Below, piece after piece: positions 10,473-24,442 of a DNA stretch of 64,000 bases. A program made the position numbers and the translations under genes. The notes under the pieces are model-generated. The model was not told where the DNA came from. It did not search any database and worked only from the letters and a program-made list of their open reading frames with translations. Within the stretch, counting starts at the first letter, position 1, and every line of letters starts with the position of its first letter. The DNA is taken from NCBI RefSeq assembly GCF_014805685.1, contig NC_060884.1, positions 13,368,856 through 13,432,855 on the forward strand. The letters run 5' to 3'. This DNA comes from Silurus meridionalis. Lineage: Eukaryota > Chordata > Actinopteri > Siluriformes > Siluridae.

Positions 10473-11993
10473 AAAAGAGTTGATATTAGAACCTTTAACG
10501 CAACACACATCTATTAAGGACGTCCTTTCTTTACTCAGATATAAAAAAAATAATTTTTCATCACTAAACATTTGTTGTACAGATGCACCAAGTCTTAAAT
10601 CAAGCACCAGCATGCACACATCCTGCAATTAAAACCGTCCGTGTGAAAACAAAAATTCCGTTTGGTGTCCTGAAGATTTATGTAATTTAAAACACCAAAA
10701 TTACTTCAAAACATTTACAAGAATATTTATGTTGAGTTCACTAATAATAATCATACATTTGCATTAAGCATCTATATTTGTCAATGGTCATGTTGATTAG
10801 AGTAAGAAAAACTTGAAAAGTATTTATTTAAGGTACATTTAGAACAGATAAATGTGCGATTCAGCATCCTGAGGCGTATAGTGTGTAACCTTACCAGGGC
10901 TTCAAATCGTTATAATCATTCAGGCTGCAGGTGAAGAGAACATCTAATCAATCGGTACCTGCGAGTAAGGATGCTGCCACCACAATCAGACAAGGAGGTT
11001 GAGACTCATGGGAATTATAGCTTAGCCAACGTAGGTAAAGAGGTGAAGAAAAGAAACATTAGTGCTAGAGAAAAATAGAGATTGTGTGAGGAAAGAGGAT
11101 TACTAATGAGCAGGAAAACAGGGAGGTCAAGACCTTTTTAAGCCCTCTGGTTATGAAGGGTGTAAAGAATGTCACATTTGTGTAGGTCAGTATTATTTTT
11201 TTTTAAATGGCTGGTTCTGAAGTAAATACGGTACTCTAGGTTTGTTTTGTGATTATAATGGGGTGAAGCATCAAAAGATGTTAGAAAATGCTTTTGGATT
11301 TTTTTTTTTTTTAATTCAATATTAAGTTTATTTAAGAAGCTCATGGCACAAATCTATATAGAGATTCACTATATAGTGATTATGAAATTATTCGTGTAGT
11401 TGTCTTATTACAAGTAATTTCAGTAATCTTTGTAAAGTCACACCACCAGGTGGGTTAACAGTAGTATAACATAATATATGTATAAAATCGGACGACTGGA
11501 TGATATGATGAGTAGAAACAAAGCCAGTTATTCTGTAGGAGGTGCAAAGCAGCGTATGAAACTGCTAAGTGGCGAAGCCAGAGAGCTTTTTACTGCTGTT
11601 GTCATCTTGAGGTCAGCATAAGCAGCTCGATAAGTAGCACTTTCTTACCACTTAATGCCAGTATAACCTATTAAGTGTCTCTGAGAGACCCGTGTCATGT
11701 TGTAATGCAGGTCACCGGGGGCAACACAATGCTGCACTAAGGAACACGTTAACAGGCGGCATTACTCCATCACTGTGTTTTACAGTCCGTACCAGGAGTT
11801 CTTTAAACAGCCGTGAAAATAGAAAATTGGCACAAAGATGACTTTGCAAATGTGTTTATTGCAAAAACAAAATCAAGGAATTGTGACTTTTTTTCTGTGC
11901 AAAATACTTTTTTCTACAGCTTTATCACTTGCCATGATCCCCTGGAACCATTCAGGAGTTTATCCATGCGTATCAAGAGATAGAAGAAAGAGG

Positions 11994-11994
<1 letters not shown>

Positions 11995-12030
<36 letters not shown>
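11995..12030. repeat. (GA)n microsatellite
   Basis: About 17 GA dimers. Confidence 0.95.
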
Positions 12031-12032
<2 letters not shown>

Positions 12033-12074
12033 TGGAGCTGTGTCTATAATATTAATAGCCTGGAGTAAAAAAGT

Positions 12075-12345
12075 GTGACTGTTCTATTTTGCAGGGCGAA
12101 ATGGACCGATCGGCGCTCACGTCCCGTTCAGACTGGCCTGCCAGTGCTCTGCGGCCATTTATTGAGATTGAGATTGAGAACGTTCCTCGACTCGGCCATA
12201 ATGAACCGTTTTATGACTCATTATGCCGCCACTGATTCCGGCTGCCAAAGTCTGCAAACTTTCTAATTAGCGCAGGTCAAACAGCCAAACAGTTTTTTAG
12301 TCTAATTATAACCGCTTATTTCTGAGTGGCAGCAAAGGAGAAGTC
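12075..12345. promoter_or_regulatory. Candidate conserved non-coding block
   Basis: This repeat-free, balanced-composition block contains TCTAATTAGCGC and TCTAATTATAACC cores and a tandem GAGATTGAGATTGAGA. It stands out from its AT-rich surroundings. The 63-codon frame over it has no recognised domain. Confidence 0.25.
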
Positions 12346-12477
12346 AGAAGTGGGAGTGGGAGAGTGGGAGGGGCCTTTACATATCTTCAGCTGTATTTGA
12401 TAGTAAGCATCAAAAGATTTTATGTTTTACCTTTGCTTTATAAATACACTATATGTTTAAGGGTTAAGGTTAGGGTT

Positions 12478-12775
12478 AGTGTTTGCAGACACCTGATCAT
12501 ATTTGTTTGGGTTTTTGAACATTCTATTCTTCCATTATTCTTCAGTCGCTATTATCATAAACTCCATGCTTCTGGGAAGATGTTCCTCTAGATTTTAAAG
12601 TGTGTTTGTGGAGATTTGTACTCATTCACCCACAGGGGCATTTGTTAAAGGAAATAGAAAAAGTTAATTCTACTGCATCCGAAGCCAACCTAAACAATTA
12701 ATTGCATGGCTCTTCACCAGTTTTGTAACAGGCTGGAGTCAGGTGTCACGATACTTTAGTCCATATGGTGTACCT
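12478..12775 (-). mobile_element. Tc1/mariner-like remnant
   Basis: It reads GTTTGCAGACACCTGATCAT at one end, then CTTCTGGGAAGATGTTCC, then GTGTTTGTGGAGATTTGTAC. The middle part is deleted. The element ends near TCAGGTGTCACGATACTTTA. Confidence 0.65.
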
Positions 12776-14120
12776 TCTCCAAACAACCTAGTTAATACTT
12801 ACTATGGATTATAAAAAAGAGGGTTTTTCTTATGCATGGCTCAGTATATCTGATGTGCATTTTACTTCATTTGTATTTGCTCATAGGTAAGAAAACTTTT
12901 TATTATTATTTAATAATGTGTTTATTTTATCAAGCAAATAAATTATTTTAAAGTTTTCTTGACCTATGATGCCATCCATGCAGGTTTTCTCTTAAATCTG
13001 TCCTACACACACTAATCACCTGCATACTCGCAATTTGCATACTATGCAAATCTGAACTTTTAGTAAATCAGGGCATTGATGTTTTACCAAGCAATTGTAT
13101 GATTTCCTTGAATGCAACGCTGCACTGAATATATGCATATATGACTTTTAAACAGTTTTTTGCTTATTTAGTTTGGGATTTAGCAAAACAGGCTTGTTGG
13201 CTTAAATTGATAGAGTTGATATGAAGTGGAACACAGAAATCCTTCAAAATCTGTGTAATAAGGGTTTTTTTTGTTGTTTTTTTTTTTTTGCTAGCAATGA
13301 ATATAAACTTTCCACTTGCTTTGAATGTTGAGCTAGGTTACAGTACATATAGTACACTTAAAAAACAAAGTCAATACCAAGTTATTTTAGTAGTTTTAGG
13401 TAAACAGAATATCTTTAGATGTTTTAGTCGGTCAGAGAGTAAGTGTTTTTCCTAAAGCATTTATTTTTTGGTTTGTTTCTTTTCTTTTGTGATAGCAAAG
13501 TACGCCACAGGTAATAGCGTCCCATAAGCATAGCGCATGCATATTCTTACTAGGAAGTTATGAGACCGGGGTAAAGCAGTGCTTTTTGTGATTTTTTAAA
13601 AAAACACATTACTAACTAACTAACTTTATTTCATTAAATATATATTAATCGTGATGTTATTAAATTTTTTGTTTAATTTTGCACACTTTGACAGGAAATC
13701 AACTTAGCAAACTTAGTCAGTGTTAGCACTGACAGAAACAAAACCTCGCTGTAACAAATATGCTAATGTAAAACCTGAACACTCATCATTCAGCTTTTTT
13801 TTTTATTATTCAAATCCTCTCTGTAAATCTTAAAAGCTCTGTTGTGAGAGTTTGGAATTGTGGTTTGGCTTGTGGCTAAGTGGTGGAAATTGTGAATATT
13901 AAAGGAAAATGGAACAGCTACATGCATGTGGATGAAAGTTGAGGAAGGTTGCTTTTGCTTGGTTGGACGAAGGGATTATCCACCTTCTTGAGGATTTTTC
14001 TTTTTTTCCTATTTTCTTTTTCTGAGCATTGGAAAACACAAGAAATTTATTTTGTGTACTGTTTTGGTGGCAGAAGCTGCTCTTACGGTACTTTTAAAGT
14101 TAAAAAAGAATTGACGAGTC

Positions 14121-14163
<43 letters not shown>

Positions 14164-14164
14164 A
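14121..14164. repeat. (TG)n(AG)n compound microsatellite
   Basis: Nine TG dimers run directly into about 13 AG dimers. Confidence 0.93.
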
Positions 14165-15554
14165 AGTGACTTGGAAAATTCATAGGTTTAAAAGCAAGTA
14201 AAGGTTTAATGAGAGGATACAAGCTATAGATCATTTACAAAAATAAAATGTTAAAAAAAAAAACTATTTGTATCTTGCTTTGTGAGTCAGTCATTATGTT
14301 GTAAAGCTGCTACCAGTGTAGGTAATGTGATGCCTCACAAATATATTTCTGTCTAAGGAACACAGACTAGATTTTCTTTTGACTCTGATGTCAGACTAGA
14401 AACAGACGGAAGGAAGAGAATGAGCAGTGGGGTTTCACATATGTTTTTTTTCTAGTGAAGGAGGATGGAGAGTTTGCTTTTAATCCCTCATCCTCCCAAT
14501 TCTTTTGCTTTGTCTCAGTTCCGCCCCAAAGCCACTGAAGTAGCACTATCGCTCGCGCCCACGCTAATTAAAAACGCCTTCCTCCACTCACCGCCAAGCT
14601 CACAAATTCTATTACAATTGTTTACGGCTTATTGTGCCATTTCTTTTAATTAAAAAAAAATATATTTCCTTTTCTTTATTCTTTTTTTCTACGTTTTATT
14701 CTTCTTTTTCTGCATTCACAACTTGTTCTTGATCTCTTCTGTGGTCTTTTGCTTCTTCTTCTTCTTCTGCGCCTCCTCTTGCCGCTGCCTTTTATTTTTT
14801 TGCAGTTCTGTTGTTGTTTGGCTTTAGGTTTTTACTTCTGTTTCTCCTTCTCCTTTGATTTATTTTTTAACTTTATCATTAGAAACTTCTCCCTCACCTT
14901 TCTTCTATTCCTCCTGCACATTGTAGCATGCAATTTATTTGACTCCAGTTCATTTAAGAGTGGATGAATTCGGTTCCAATTCCCATCAGCACCATCAGAA
15001 TACAGCCGGATCACATGACGCACGTTGTTTTGAACAGGTTGCACTCATGTCTCCAACACTATGTGACAGTAAGCTGATGAAGTTCTTATCTGCGTAGTTT
15101 GTGAATTTCCTATAATACGGTGTATATTCAGTGTGTACATACTTTACTTTTCCAGATTTAATATAAAGGTTATATTAGATGTTTTTATATCATTTTAGAT
15201 AGGTCACAGCAAGATGAAATATTAAAAATCCTTGAATAGCAATCGGCCTGTTTGTCATAAAAAGATGTTAGTTGTGCACTAATGATCAGGAACTCAGTTT
15301 CTGGCTAGCTATGTATGCATTAGTGTGTTTGAGATTTGTGATGCTTGTTAATGTGATATCGAATGTTTGTGTGAATTATATGAAATGATCAGCGCAACCA
15401 CAGTCCACAGCAAGGTTGTGTGTTTGGGAATTGTATTTCTCCAACACTTCCACCTTGTTCGAATACACAGATATTGCACTAATTCACAAATTTTCATCAC
15501 TATCTTTGGTCTTTCTATCCATCCATTTATCCATTTATCTGTCAGTGTTGCTAA

Positions 15555-16800
15555 TCAGAATCAGAATAAAAATAAGATTTATTCCCAGGAGCAGCAAAGG
15601 GTTCAGCAAAGAGCACTTTACAATACTAGGAATGTGTCTTGGTATCAGGTGCAAACATATACGCAGATGTGTACACAGTTTTTAAATAAACTAGAGTAAA
15701 TTAAATATACAGCATATAGAAAGTAGCTTTGCATTAGCTGTAGTGCAATTTAGAATGTAAAAGTAAAAGTGACTGTCCAAACATATATATATACAGACAT
15801 GTATAAGTACTGTATACACACTCTAGAATGAAATAAATATTGTATACAGGAAGTGTGAGTTTGCATGAAAAGTAGTGCAATTTAGAAGGAGAATGTGGGG
15901 GTAAGTGGGGCACTGTTCAGCATGCTGACTGCAGTGGGGAAGAAACTGTTCTTGTGATATGAGGTCCTGGTCCTAAAGGAATGCAGGGAGAAGAAACTTC
16001 TTCAGCTGCCGCAGAAAATACATCCACTGCTTGAGCCTTTTTGGTGAGGAAGCTGATGTTCTGGTCCCACTTGCGCTCCTGGGTAATGGAATCAGAATGA
16101 CTCGACAGATGTCCGGACAGAGGGGGCTGGGTCCTTCCTGAAATCCACTATCATCTCCACTGTCTTGAGAGAGTTGAGCTCCAGGGTGTTGATGCTGCAC
16201 CATGACACCAAACTCTTCATCTCATTCCTGTAGCCTGACTCGTCCCCATCAGAGATGAGGCCAATGAGGGTGGTATCATCAGCAAACTTCAGGAGATTGA
16301 CAGACTGGTGACCAGATGAGTGGTCGTTGGTGTACAGGGAGAATAGCAGAAGAGAAAGGACACAGGATGCCCTTGGGGAAAATCCAGTGCTGATGTTCCG
16401 GTAGTCAGAGACATGCTTTCTCAGCCTCACAAACTGCCGTCTGTCTGACAGGAAGTCTGTGATCCAACTGGAGTCAGGCACATTCAGCTGGGAGAGCTTG
16501 TCTCTGAGCAGAGCTGGGATGATCGTGTTGAAGGCAGAGATGAAATCTACAAACAGTATAATGGCGTAGAATCCTAGGAAGTCTAGATGTTGTAGGATGA
16601 AGTGGAGGGCCATGTTCACAGCATCGTCTACAAATCTGTTGTATCTGTAGGCGAACTGTTGTGGATCCAAGAGAGGGTCTGTAATGTCTTTGAGGTAGGA
16701 CAAAACGAGGCACTCAAAAGACGTCATGACCACAGAAGTCAGGGCAATAGGTTGAGATCTCAAGAACGAGTGGTTGAAATAAATCCAAACTGGCACAGGG
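15555..16800 (-). mobile_element. Non-LTR retrotransposon (LINE) 3' part
   Basis: On the - strand the region encodes a truncated reverse transcriptase (16796-16092), then a short frame-shifted continuation (MYFLRQLKKFLLPAFL near 16020), then untranslated sequence to about 15555, where AATAAGATTTATT-type tail sequence lies. The 5' half is missing, as is usual for truncated target-primed insertions. The group is probably the Rex/L2/Jockey-like assemblage of fish LINEs; the exact clade is uncertain. Confidence 0.8.
16092..16796 (-). pseudogene. LINE reverse transcriptase fragment, 234 codons
   Basis: The open frame contains RT blocks in order: PIALTSVVMTSFECLVLSYL, DPLLDPQQFAY, ILFVDFISAFNTIIPALLRD (the first catalytic Asp is in FVDF), WITDFLSDRRQFVRL and NLLKFADDTTLIGLISDGDE (the FADD catalytic pair). 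It lacks the endonuclease domain and the beginning of the RT. GSPQGCVLSPLLF is degraded to GFSPRASCVLSLLLF by small frame errors. It is a non-functional copy. Confidence 0.85.
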
Positions 16801-17289
16801 TTACAGTAAGGTAAAATGTCTAATATAGACTTTTTTTTTGTAGTTTCCCTAATGTTTAAAGGTATTTAAGGGTATTATTGTTAAACAAATTTGCAAAAAA
16901 TTGGAGTCAGACTTATGGCTAGAGAAAGCATCTCCAAATTCGGCATCTTTAATTCCCCTCGGCTTCTTTAATTCCGCCATCTGCTTCTGCGCGGAATTCA
17001 GCAATCGGCTCTGTTTGTTTGTTTCTGTTTGTTGCTGAACATTATGACCCATAAATTCTCAAGCATTTGCTGAAGTTGCTCAAACAATGTTGTTCTTTAA
17101 CGTTGTCCTGTAACTTTACACCTCAGTGTTTACTCCGATTTGTTAAAAGAGTAAAAATCCCTCGCTTCTACAACTGTTATGTCCCACATGACACTGTGAT
17201 GATGTACACTTTTAACTTAATATGTAACACAACCGTTAATAAATTTGGCATGTGGGTTTAAACCTTATCAGGAATGTTTCATGCTGATA

Positions 17290-17795
17290 CACCAGTTGGA
17301 CAAAAGTATTTGGACACCTGATATTCCACCAATTTGTGGTTGTTCCCCAAACTGTTAATACAAAGCTAGAGACACATAATTGTATGGGATGTCTTTGGAT
17401 ATGGTAGCATTCAATTTTCTACTAGAAGAACTAGGAGACTTAAACTTGTTCCAGCATGAGGATGTCCCTGTGCACAAAGCCAGTTTCATGTAGATGGACT
17501 GGAGTGGAAGATCTCAAATGGCCTGCTACAGAGCTCTGACCTCAACCCTACTGAAAACATTTGGGATGAATTAGAACGTTGACTGCACCCCAGGCCTTCT
17601 CGCCCTACATCAGTACCTGACTTTACAAACAGCTTTGTGGCTGAATGGCCTCAAATCTCCACAAACAAACTAGTGGAACAAATGTTCAGTGAAGTGGAGG
17701 TTATTATGCAAATGAGGACTAAATGTGAAATGGGATATTCAGAAAAGACACAAATTTTGTGTTCAGGTGTCCACAAACTTTTTTCCATATTCCAT
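17290..17795 (+). mobile_element. Tc1/mariner-like remnant, most complete copy
   Basis: Both ends carry a related motif: AAAAGTATTTGGACACCTGA at 17300 and GTTCAGGTGTCCACAAACTT near 17770. Within it, 17538-17578 reads D-L-N-P-T-E-N-I-W-D-E-L-E-R, the last part of the DD34E transposase signature (SPDLNPIENLW). It is about 500 nt, much shorter than the usual 1.3-1.6 kb, so it is an internally deleted derivative, probably spread as a non-autonomous element. Confidence 0.78.
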
Positions 17796-18098
17796 AAAGT
17801 TCACATGCGTGTTTGTGCGTAATATGTTCTCGGATTAGTATTATTGCTCTCACTTAATGTGACTTAATAAGCAGCGTTTATTAAGAAAGAGTAGCACTGT
17901 TGCACTTCCAAGCGTCTGCTGCACGTCTAGATAATAACACATCCTCCATCATCTGAACTGAACAGGCTGTTATGACAGATCATCACCCCCTCTCTACATT
18001 ACACAGTTCTGTATATAATACGTGTCTGGCTAACGTGAGTGTCAGAGATGTGCCTTAACATGCAGATAAAGCCAATGTACCTTAGAGTGTTTTTTTTT

Positions 18099-18122
18099 TT
18101 TTTTTTACTTTCAATGTGTGAC
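18099..18122. repeat. poly(T) tract
   Basis: About 18 T, then ACTTTC. Confidence 0.8.
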
Positions 18123-18289
18123 CACAGGTGAATTTTCTTTATTGATTATATTATTGAGTTCTCTCTCATCTGGCCATAACAGCATCCAGCATTGAATGTT
18201 TTCTGTGTCATCAAGTGTAGCAAGTATTTGAAGATTATTTTTTGTGATATTATATATCATAGATTTTGGCCACAGTATTACAAAATTAA

Positions 18290-18625
18290 TCTAAAATAAT
18301 TTGAATTGACCCTGGGTCAGTGCCCTGTCCATTGCTAAGTAATGAACAGTGCATTTGAGTTTGTGCTCTCCACAAAGCATCCATCGATGTACAACGCTGC
18401 TCCTCATCAGACCCCTGGAGAGCAGCCATGCTGTCCTTCAGTGAGTAATAAGAGCAGAGTAGAACCACTGCCGGTGCTTTCTGGCCCATAAATCGCCCAT
18501 ATAACCTGTTCCACTGTGCGACAAGCCCTGTTCCATAATGGCCTAAACGTTTAGCACAAGCGGTGCTCCTAAATGCATCAAAGGGAGTGTGTCTGATGGA
18601 TTAGCTTTTAAAGCTATCACAGGTC
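18290..18625. promoter_or_regulatory. Candidate conserved non-coding block
   Basis: Repeat-free sequence with balanced composition lies directly left of the CT/CA array. It has CCCATAAATCGCCCATA and AAGCATCCATCGATG stretches. No protein match is recognised. Confidence 0.22.
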
Positions 18626-18628
18626 CTG

Positions 18629-18741
<113 letters not shown>

Positions 18742-18929
18742 TCTCTCCTTGTGTCTAAAGGATGAGCCTGAGGTCCATTCTTCAGGCAAGGGTTCATTTC
18801 TTTTTATCATCTGTCTGGTGAAAGTCGTGGCGCGTCCTCAACGAATAAATCAGAGCAGTTTGGCCCCTCTTTCCTTATCTACCCAACCCTCATATTTCTG
18901 AGCAGATGACCTGCCAGAGCCCTGCATTT

Positions 18930-18957
18930 GTGTGTCTGTGTGTGTGTGTGTGTGTCT
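18930..18957. repeat. (TG)n microsatellite
   Basis: Short TG array with one interruption. Confidence 0.85.
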
Positions 18958-19529
18958 ACTGACAGTAGAGGAGGTATTGTTTCTGCATACCCACGTGTTT
19001 AGGACAAACACAACTCTGTGGTGTCTGTCATTGTCTCCTTGACTCAAAGACACACACACAGAGGAGGAGATACAGGGCGAGAGAGAAAGAAAGAATAAAG
19101 AGACTGTGTAAGATGTTGAAATGCCCCACAATGTTTTCATTTTTTCACTCACACATAGTAAAGCTACAGTAGCTCTGTTGATCACCTCTGCATTTTGGCC
19201 TCAGTATACCTCAGTAATTCATATTTATAAAGCAGGAATTTATAATCACCTGAGAATAAACCTTGCTCCTCAATCCTTAAATTATAATCCACTTCATTAA
19301 GCAGTTCTCATCCACTCTGTACATTTTATATAATTTGTGGATAATTATTTCTGAATATCATTTATTTAGATTATCTACATATCTATATATCATCTGTATA
19401 TGCACCATGTATAACCTACATATTACATATTGCACATTTACAGTATACCTTCTGTACACATATTCTGTATACACTACACACTGTACATATATTTATATAT
19501 TAATCTGCATTTGTCAGTTTGCACAATTG

Positions 19530-19627
19530 TGCTATCTATCTGTCTGTCTGTCTGTCTGTCTGTCTGACTGTCTGTCTGTCTGTCTGACTGTCTGTCTGTC
19601 CATCCGCCTGTCCGTCCGTCCATCTGT
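19530..19627. repeat. (CTGT)n microsatellite
   Basis: Imperfect CTGT units with CTGA and CCGT variants. Confidence 0.93.
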
Positions 19628-20262
19628 TTATTTATCTACTGTATGGTGTTTCAGCATGAGTCTTAAAACACATTATTGGTGATGCAGTTTTTCTTTTTGC
19701 CTGGAATTTTATACTCTCATTAGCACAGTAGTATACAGCATTAGCAGTATTGCATTTGTATCACATAAACCAGCATGGTGTTGCTTTCCTTCGCAAGAAG
19801 TTCAATGCCCAGTCCTGTTCATAAGTTGTTATTTATGTAAGGTTTTTCATTCATGTTTTTGGAACATCCTGGGATATGACACAGGGTAATATTTTAGGAC
19901 ACACTCATCTTATAACACTACATACCTACCAAGTGCATTATACTGTATACTCACTCAAACCTTATGTGTTTTAGTGCGTTCTCTATATTTCTTCAGACAG
20001 CTCATCTAAGGCCTAACTAAAAACTACAGAGGAAATACATAATATTGTGTTTAATGTCTAAAAAAAAGTCAGGTGTCGGATAAGAGGGCAGGTCACAGTT
20101 CTTTGATTAACTTCAGGATTTGGTGTTATCTAACCCTTAGTGCCTTAACAATTAAATCAGGGAAGAACTGAGAAGCACCCACTTTGCTGACGTCCTTCCT
20201 TCCCCTCTTCTCTCTCCCCCTTAATCAGATTCTCATTACTAACCTGATTGCAGTCACTGTTT

Positions 20263-20289
20263 TGTGTGTGTGTGTGTGTGTATGTGTGA
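20263..20289. repeat. (TG)n microsatellite
   Basis: Short TG array with one TA interruption. Confidence 0.85.
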
Positions 20290-21845
20290 GACACCATCAA
20301 AGAAAGATTCAGTGCATGCCATGTTAAAAAGCATGCTTCTACAATTCTATAACTTATACTTTCCACACTATCTGTCTGTTCAATTTTCCAAGTTTGTCTG
20401 CAGTGTTCTGCACAATCATGTACACAGAGTGAGGGAAAGAGAGATTAGAGTGGAATAGAAACACAAACATGTTTGTGTGTGCCATGTAGGTCACTCATCA
20501 ATTGCTGTACTCGTTGCTACAGGAGAATGAAGTTCTCCAGATCAGACAGAGATGCGGCCGTAGCTAGGAAGAAGCTTAACACAGTGAGACATTCAGGCAC
20601 AGAATGGATAAGAAGAGGAGAGACAGCAGGAGCAGAAGAGAGACAACAGAAAGTAGAACGCTGCAGAAAGACTTGGAGAAGTGAACAGGAAGATAGCTTG
20701 AAAAGTTTACGCCAGTGGAAATTATACAATTGTAAAAGAGCACCTCCTAATAAGACGTGCAAGGTATTGTCCAATAATGCAACTCAGCCACTGCACTGAC
20801 TCCAGATCCACTACAGTTGTTTTTTCGAGAATAAAGCAGATACTGAAGATTTAAGTAATGTATTTATTTGTTTATTGTGGTGATCAGTGTGAAAGCAGCC
20901 TATTTTATTTGAACAGTCCTCTGGGGTTATGGATACTTTGCCTACATTATTCAAGAAATTTCAAGCATTTTGTTTACTGCATATAGCACACATTTTCTCT
21001 CTACTTTAGTCTTGGCCAGTGCCAACTCTCCAGTTAGTTTTCGTCTGTCACGCAACCCGCTACCAACAAGAGAGGGCAATCATGTGCTTCCATCAAGGCA
21101 TGCCTGATGCTTGTGATCAGTTAGTGTGGCTGTGATTGGTAGAGGTGAGAGAATATTCTACACTTTCCCCCTGATAGTACAGCCAATATTGCTCTCCCAG
21201 ACTCTCGGCATCTCCAGGATTTAAACTTATGATCAAGAGACAATAGGGCATAACCCTTTCTGAGGGTTGTTCTCAAATCTGTCACAGGCTCATGTACCAC
21301 CTTGCTCAAGGTCACATCTGACATTAAACTGCTGTTCCATGGATACCTTGGGAATTCTGCCTTTCTGCTGCTTTTTGCAATACCAAGTGTCTGGTTTTCT
21401 TCATTATCAAAACTATCTGCCTTTTTTTATATGATTTGGAGTTGGGCTGGAGGAGAAGGTTAATAGAGGTGAAATGGCTTGTCAGGGATTTTTTTTAATT
21501 CGTTTTCCAGCTCTAACCTACTGAATAAACCACTTTAATTCAGTGATAATAACTGATTGAGATGCTATTGATCCAGATTTATTTCTTTTTTTTTTATCTC
21601 TGAACATTCTAGTTATTGCTTATAATAAGGATTGTTAGGTGGCTAAACTATTATGATGTATGTTTTACTTCCGTTTGCGTTGAAAATATTTAAAGCGAAC
21701 TTGCTTACTAGATTTATTTGATTTATTTGATTTATCCCAACCTAGGAGCACCACTGATGGTTAAAGAATTTGAGCTGATTTTATTCTATGCCAGAGTGTA
21801 GATTCATGCAGGTTTGACTGCAGTGTCATGATTTGGCAGAGAACA

Positions 21846-21971
21846 TATGTATGTATGTATGGATGGATGGATGGATGGATGTATGGATGGATGGATGGAT
21901 GGATGGATGGATGGATGGATGGATGGATGGATGGATGGATGGATGGATGGATGGATGGATGGATGGATGGA
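21846..21971. repeat. (GGAT)n microsatellite
   Basis: About 30 tetranucleotide units: GTAT at the left edge, then GGAT, nearly pure. Confidence 0.96.
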
Positions 21972-22227
21972 TAAAAAAACTTCTAAATTTGATTTCTAAA
22001 CATAATTAGGTCAATTCTTTACACTTCTTTCCTCAAGAAGATAAATAAACTCTTGAACAAGTTCAGTTTGTTTTTAACAAATTTGTTCTAAATTTGTATT
22101 ATTTTATTTGATCATTTTATTATTATGTTGCTCTTCACTTTAAGCGTATTACTAAAATGTTTTTTCTTTTTGTACTGTAACGGCATGAAATAATAACGAG
22201 TTCTTGTTTTCTGTCTCTCCTGCTAAG

Positions 22228-22359
22228 CTCCCACTATTCTGAATGAGCTGAACTGGACACAGGCGCTGGAGCGGGTTTTTATAGATAACAGCAGAGAGGA
22301 CCCGTCACTGCGCTGGCAGGTGTTTGGAAGTGCCACCGGTGTTACTAGATACTACCCAG
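22228..22359 (+). CDS. cacna2d2: cacna2d2 exon B
   Basis: The exon begins with CT, completing Ser from exon A, and reads [18 protein letters not shown], then [20 protein letters not shown] and TRYYP. Its last G starts an Ala codon finished by exon C. The acceptor is tgctaag at 22221-22227 behind a good pyrimidine tract, and the donor gtgagt starts at 22360. NWT is a potential N-glycosylation site shared with the mammalian protein. The block WQVFGSATG followed by RYYP is characteristic of alpha-2/delta-1 and -2. In the family this stretch leads into the arginine triplet that contributes to the gabapentinoid pocket. Confidence 0.95.
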
Positions 22360-22941
<582 letters not shown>

Positions 22942-23726
22942 TGAGTGCGGCTTGATGTTCCCTCCTCTCTGCCACCACAAGAACAGCATTTAAACCTTAG
23001 TCTCATTGTTTCCACTGAGTGGAAACCAGTGGCGTCCTGCTAAGAGGCAAGCAGGCATGCAGCGCTCAAATTACAGACTTAATTTGAACCGCACATGCTT
23101 GCTTAGTCTTAATAGCTAAGCCTGTAGTGTACATTTTTTCAGAGTCTTGGGTCAGTAAGTTGCAGCAACAAACCGCTTCAAACTGGTCAGGTCATATCAA
23201 GCTTCTCCTATTCTGTTTCTTATGTGGACAAACACTGTTACATCAACACAAGTGTGAAATAGGATTTATACATCAGTATGTTGAATTGTTGTTCAAACAA
23301 AATTGAGCACTGAGTGTAAGAAAGCATTAGCAAAACATTTATCTTGTGGCTACGTACAGATAGCAAAGCAAGAAGTTTAAAATGTGCTTACTCTAATGAA
23401 GCTAGCTGACCTGCTAAAGGAAGAGGCCACAGTCAGCTGAGACTGAATCTCCCAGAGCGGACGGGGTGTTGGCAAAGCGCTAACAAGGCTTCTGTGTGAC
23501 AGGGTAATTAAGTTCTTGCTCAGTGAGACTGTCCACTGCGCATTCACACAGAAAAGGAAGGAATCCCCAAATACCTGTACAAAGCTGTTAAACACCAACT
23601 GAGGACGGGCAACAAAAGTTGCGTGACTAGTTAATTTACTAGCCTGTCAAAGCTAAACAGATGAGTTTGTTTAAGACGAGGTAGCACAGTGGGCTAAAGC
23701 TTTAGTGATGATTAGGAGTATTAAGG

Positions 23727-23932
23727 ATGTAACAATGTACCGTATACATATACTGTAGCACTCCAAATATCTGTATCAGTATTAAAAAGTGGGCATGGCC
23801 TAAAATCAAAGGATTAACACTATGACAGTTTCCTAACCTTAGCTACAGTATATTACTCAAGTTCACAAGTGATCTCGGGTAAAGATATGTGTAGGACCTT
23901 TTTTTTTAACCTGATTTATATCACTGCAACCC
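23727..23932. mobile_element. Possible short hAT-like MITE
   Basis: The left edge TAAGGATGTAACAATGTACC and the right edge ATCACTGCAACCCTAA are roughly complementary at their tips, in the style of fish elements beginning CAGGGTTGYAA. It is weakly supported. Confidence 0.28.
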
Positions 23933-24442
23933 TAATGAGTTGTCAGGACCAGGGTTGGGCAAATATGCATTAAAGTGTATTTTAAAACAAAATATGAAAT
24001 ACATTAATTTCAAGTGTATCAAAATAAACTACAAAATACAACAGCCACACCATGTATCAAAATAAACCAGTGTATTTTTGTATATAAAAAATACATTTAC
24101 AGGGGAGTATGAAATTTCTTCGTAAACCTTTCATCAGTTGACCTATTGATCTGTTCCTTCACCATTGCACTGACTCAGTTGATTAAGTAAACAATGTTTG
24201 ATAGCAACAGCTTTTCTCTGGCCGAAAATAAATGCAATAAATCCGACATATGCAACCATTTAACAGATCAAATATTCACATACAATATCCCTGTGATCTC
24301 TCGGATGAAGGTTAGTTTTAATGTAACCAACAGTTTAATGTTGAACAGGTTGAGAATAATATATAATTGTATCCTAATTTAGTAACTTGGTGTTTGGTAA
24401 TGAAGGGCTACTTTGCATCAGCAACTGACTCAATGACATATA

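Noticed and set aside
12455..12480. Telomere-like GGGTTA words near 12458-12477
   Set aside because: Only three imperfect units (GGGTTAAGGTTAGGGTTAGT), too few to call an interstitial telomeric repeat.
20473..20799. 108-codon + strand open frame
   Set aside because: It is Arg/Lys-rich with no recognisable domain and lies in the middle of an intron without splice or promoter support.
21846..21971. GGAT array as telomere-like or G-quadruplex sequence
   Set aside because: It has only GG pairs every four bases; a plain tetranucleotide microsatellite is the simpler reading, though two-tier G structures cannot be excluded.
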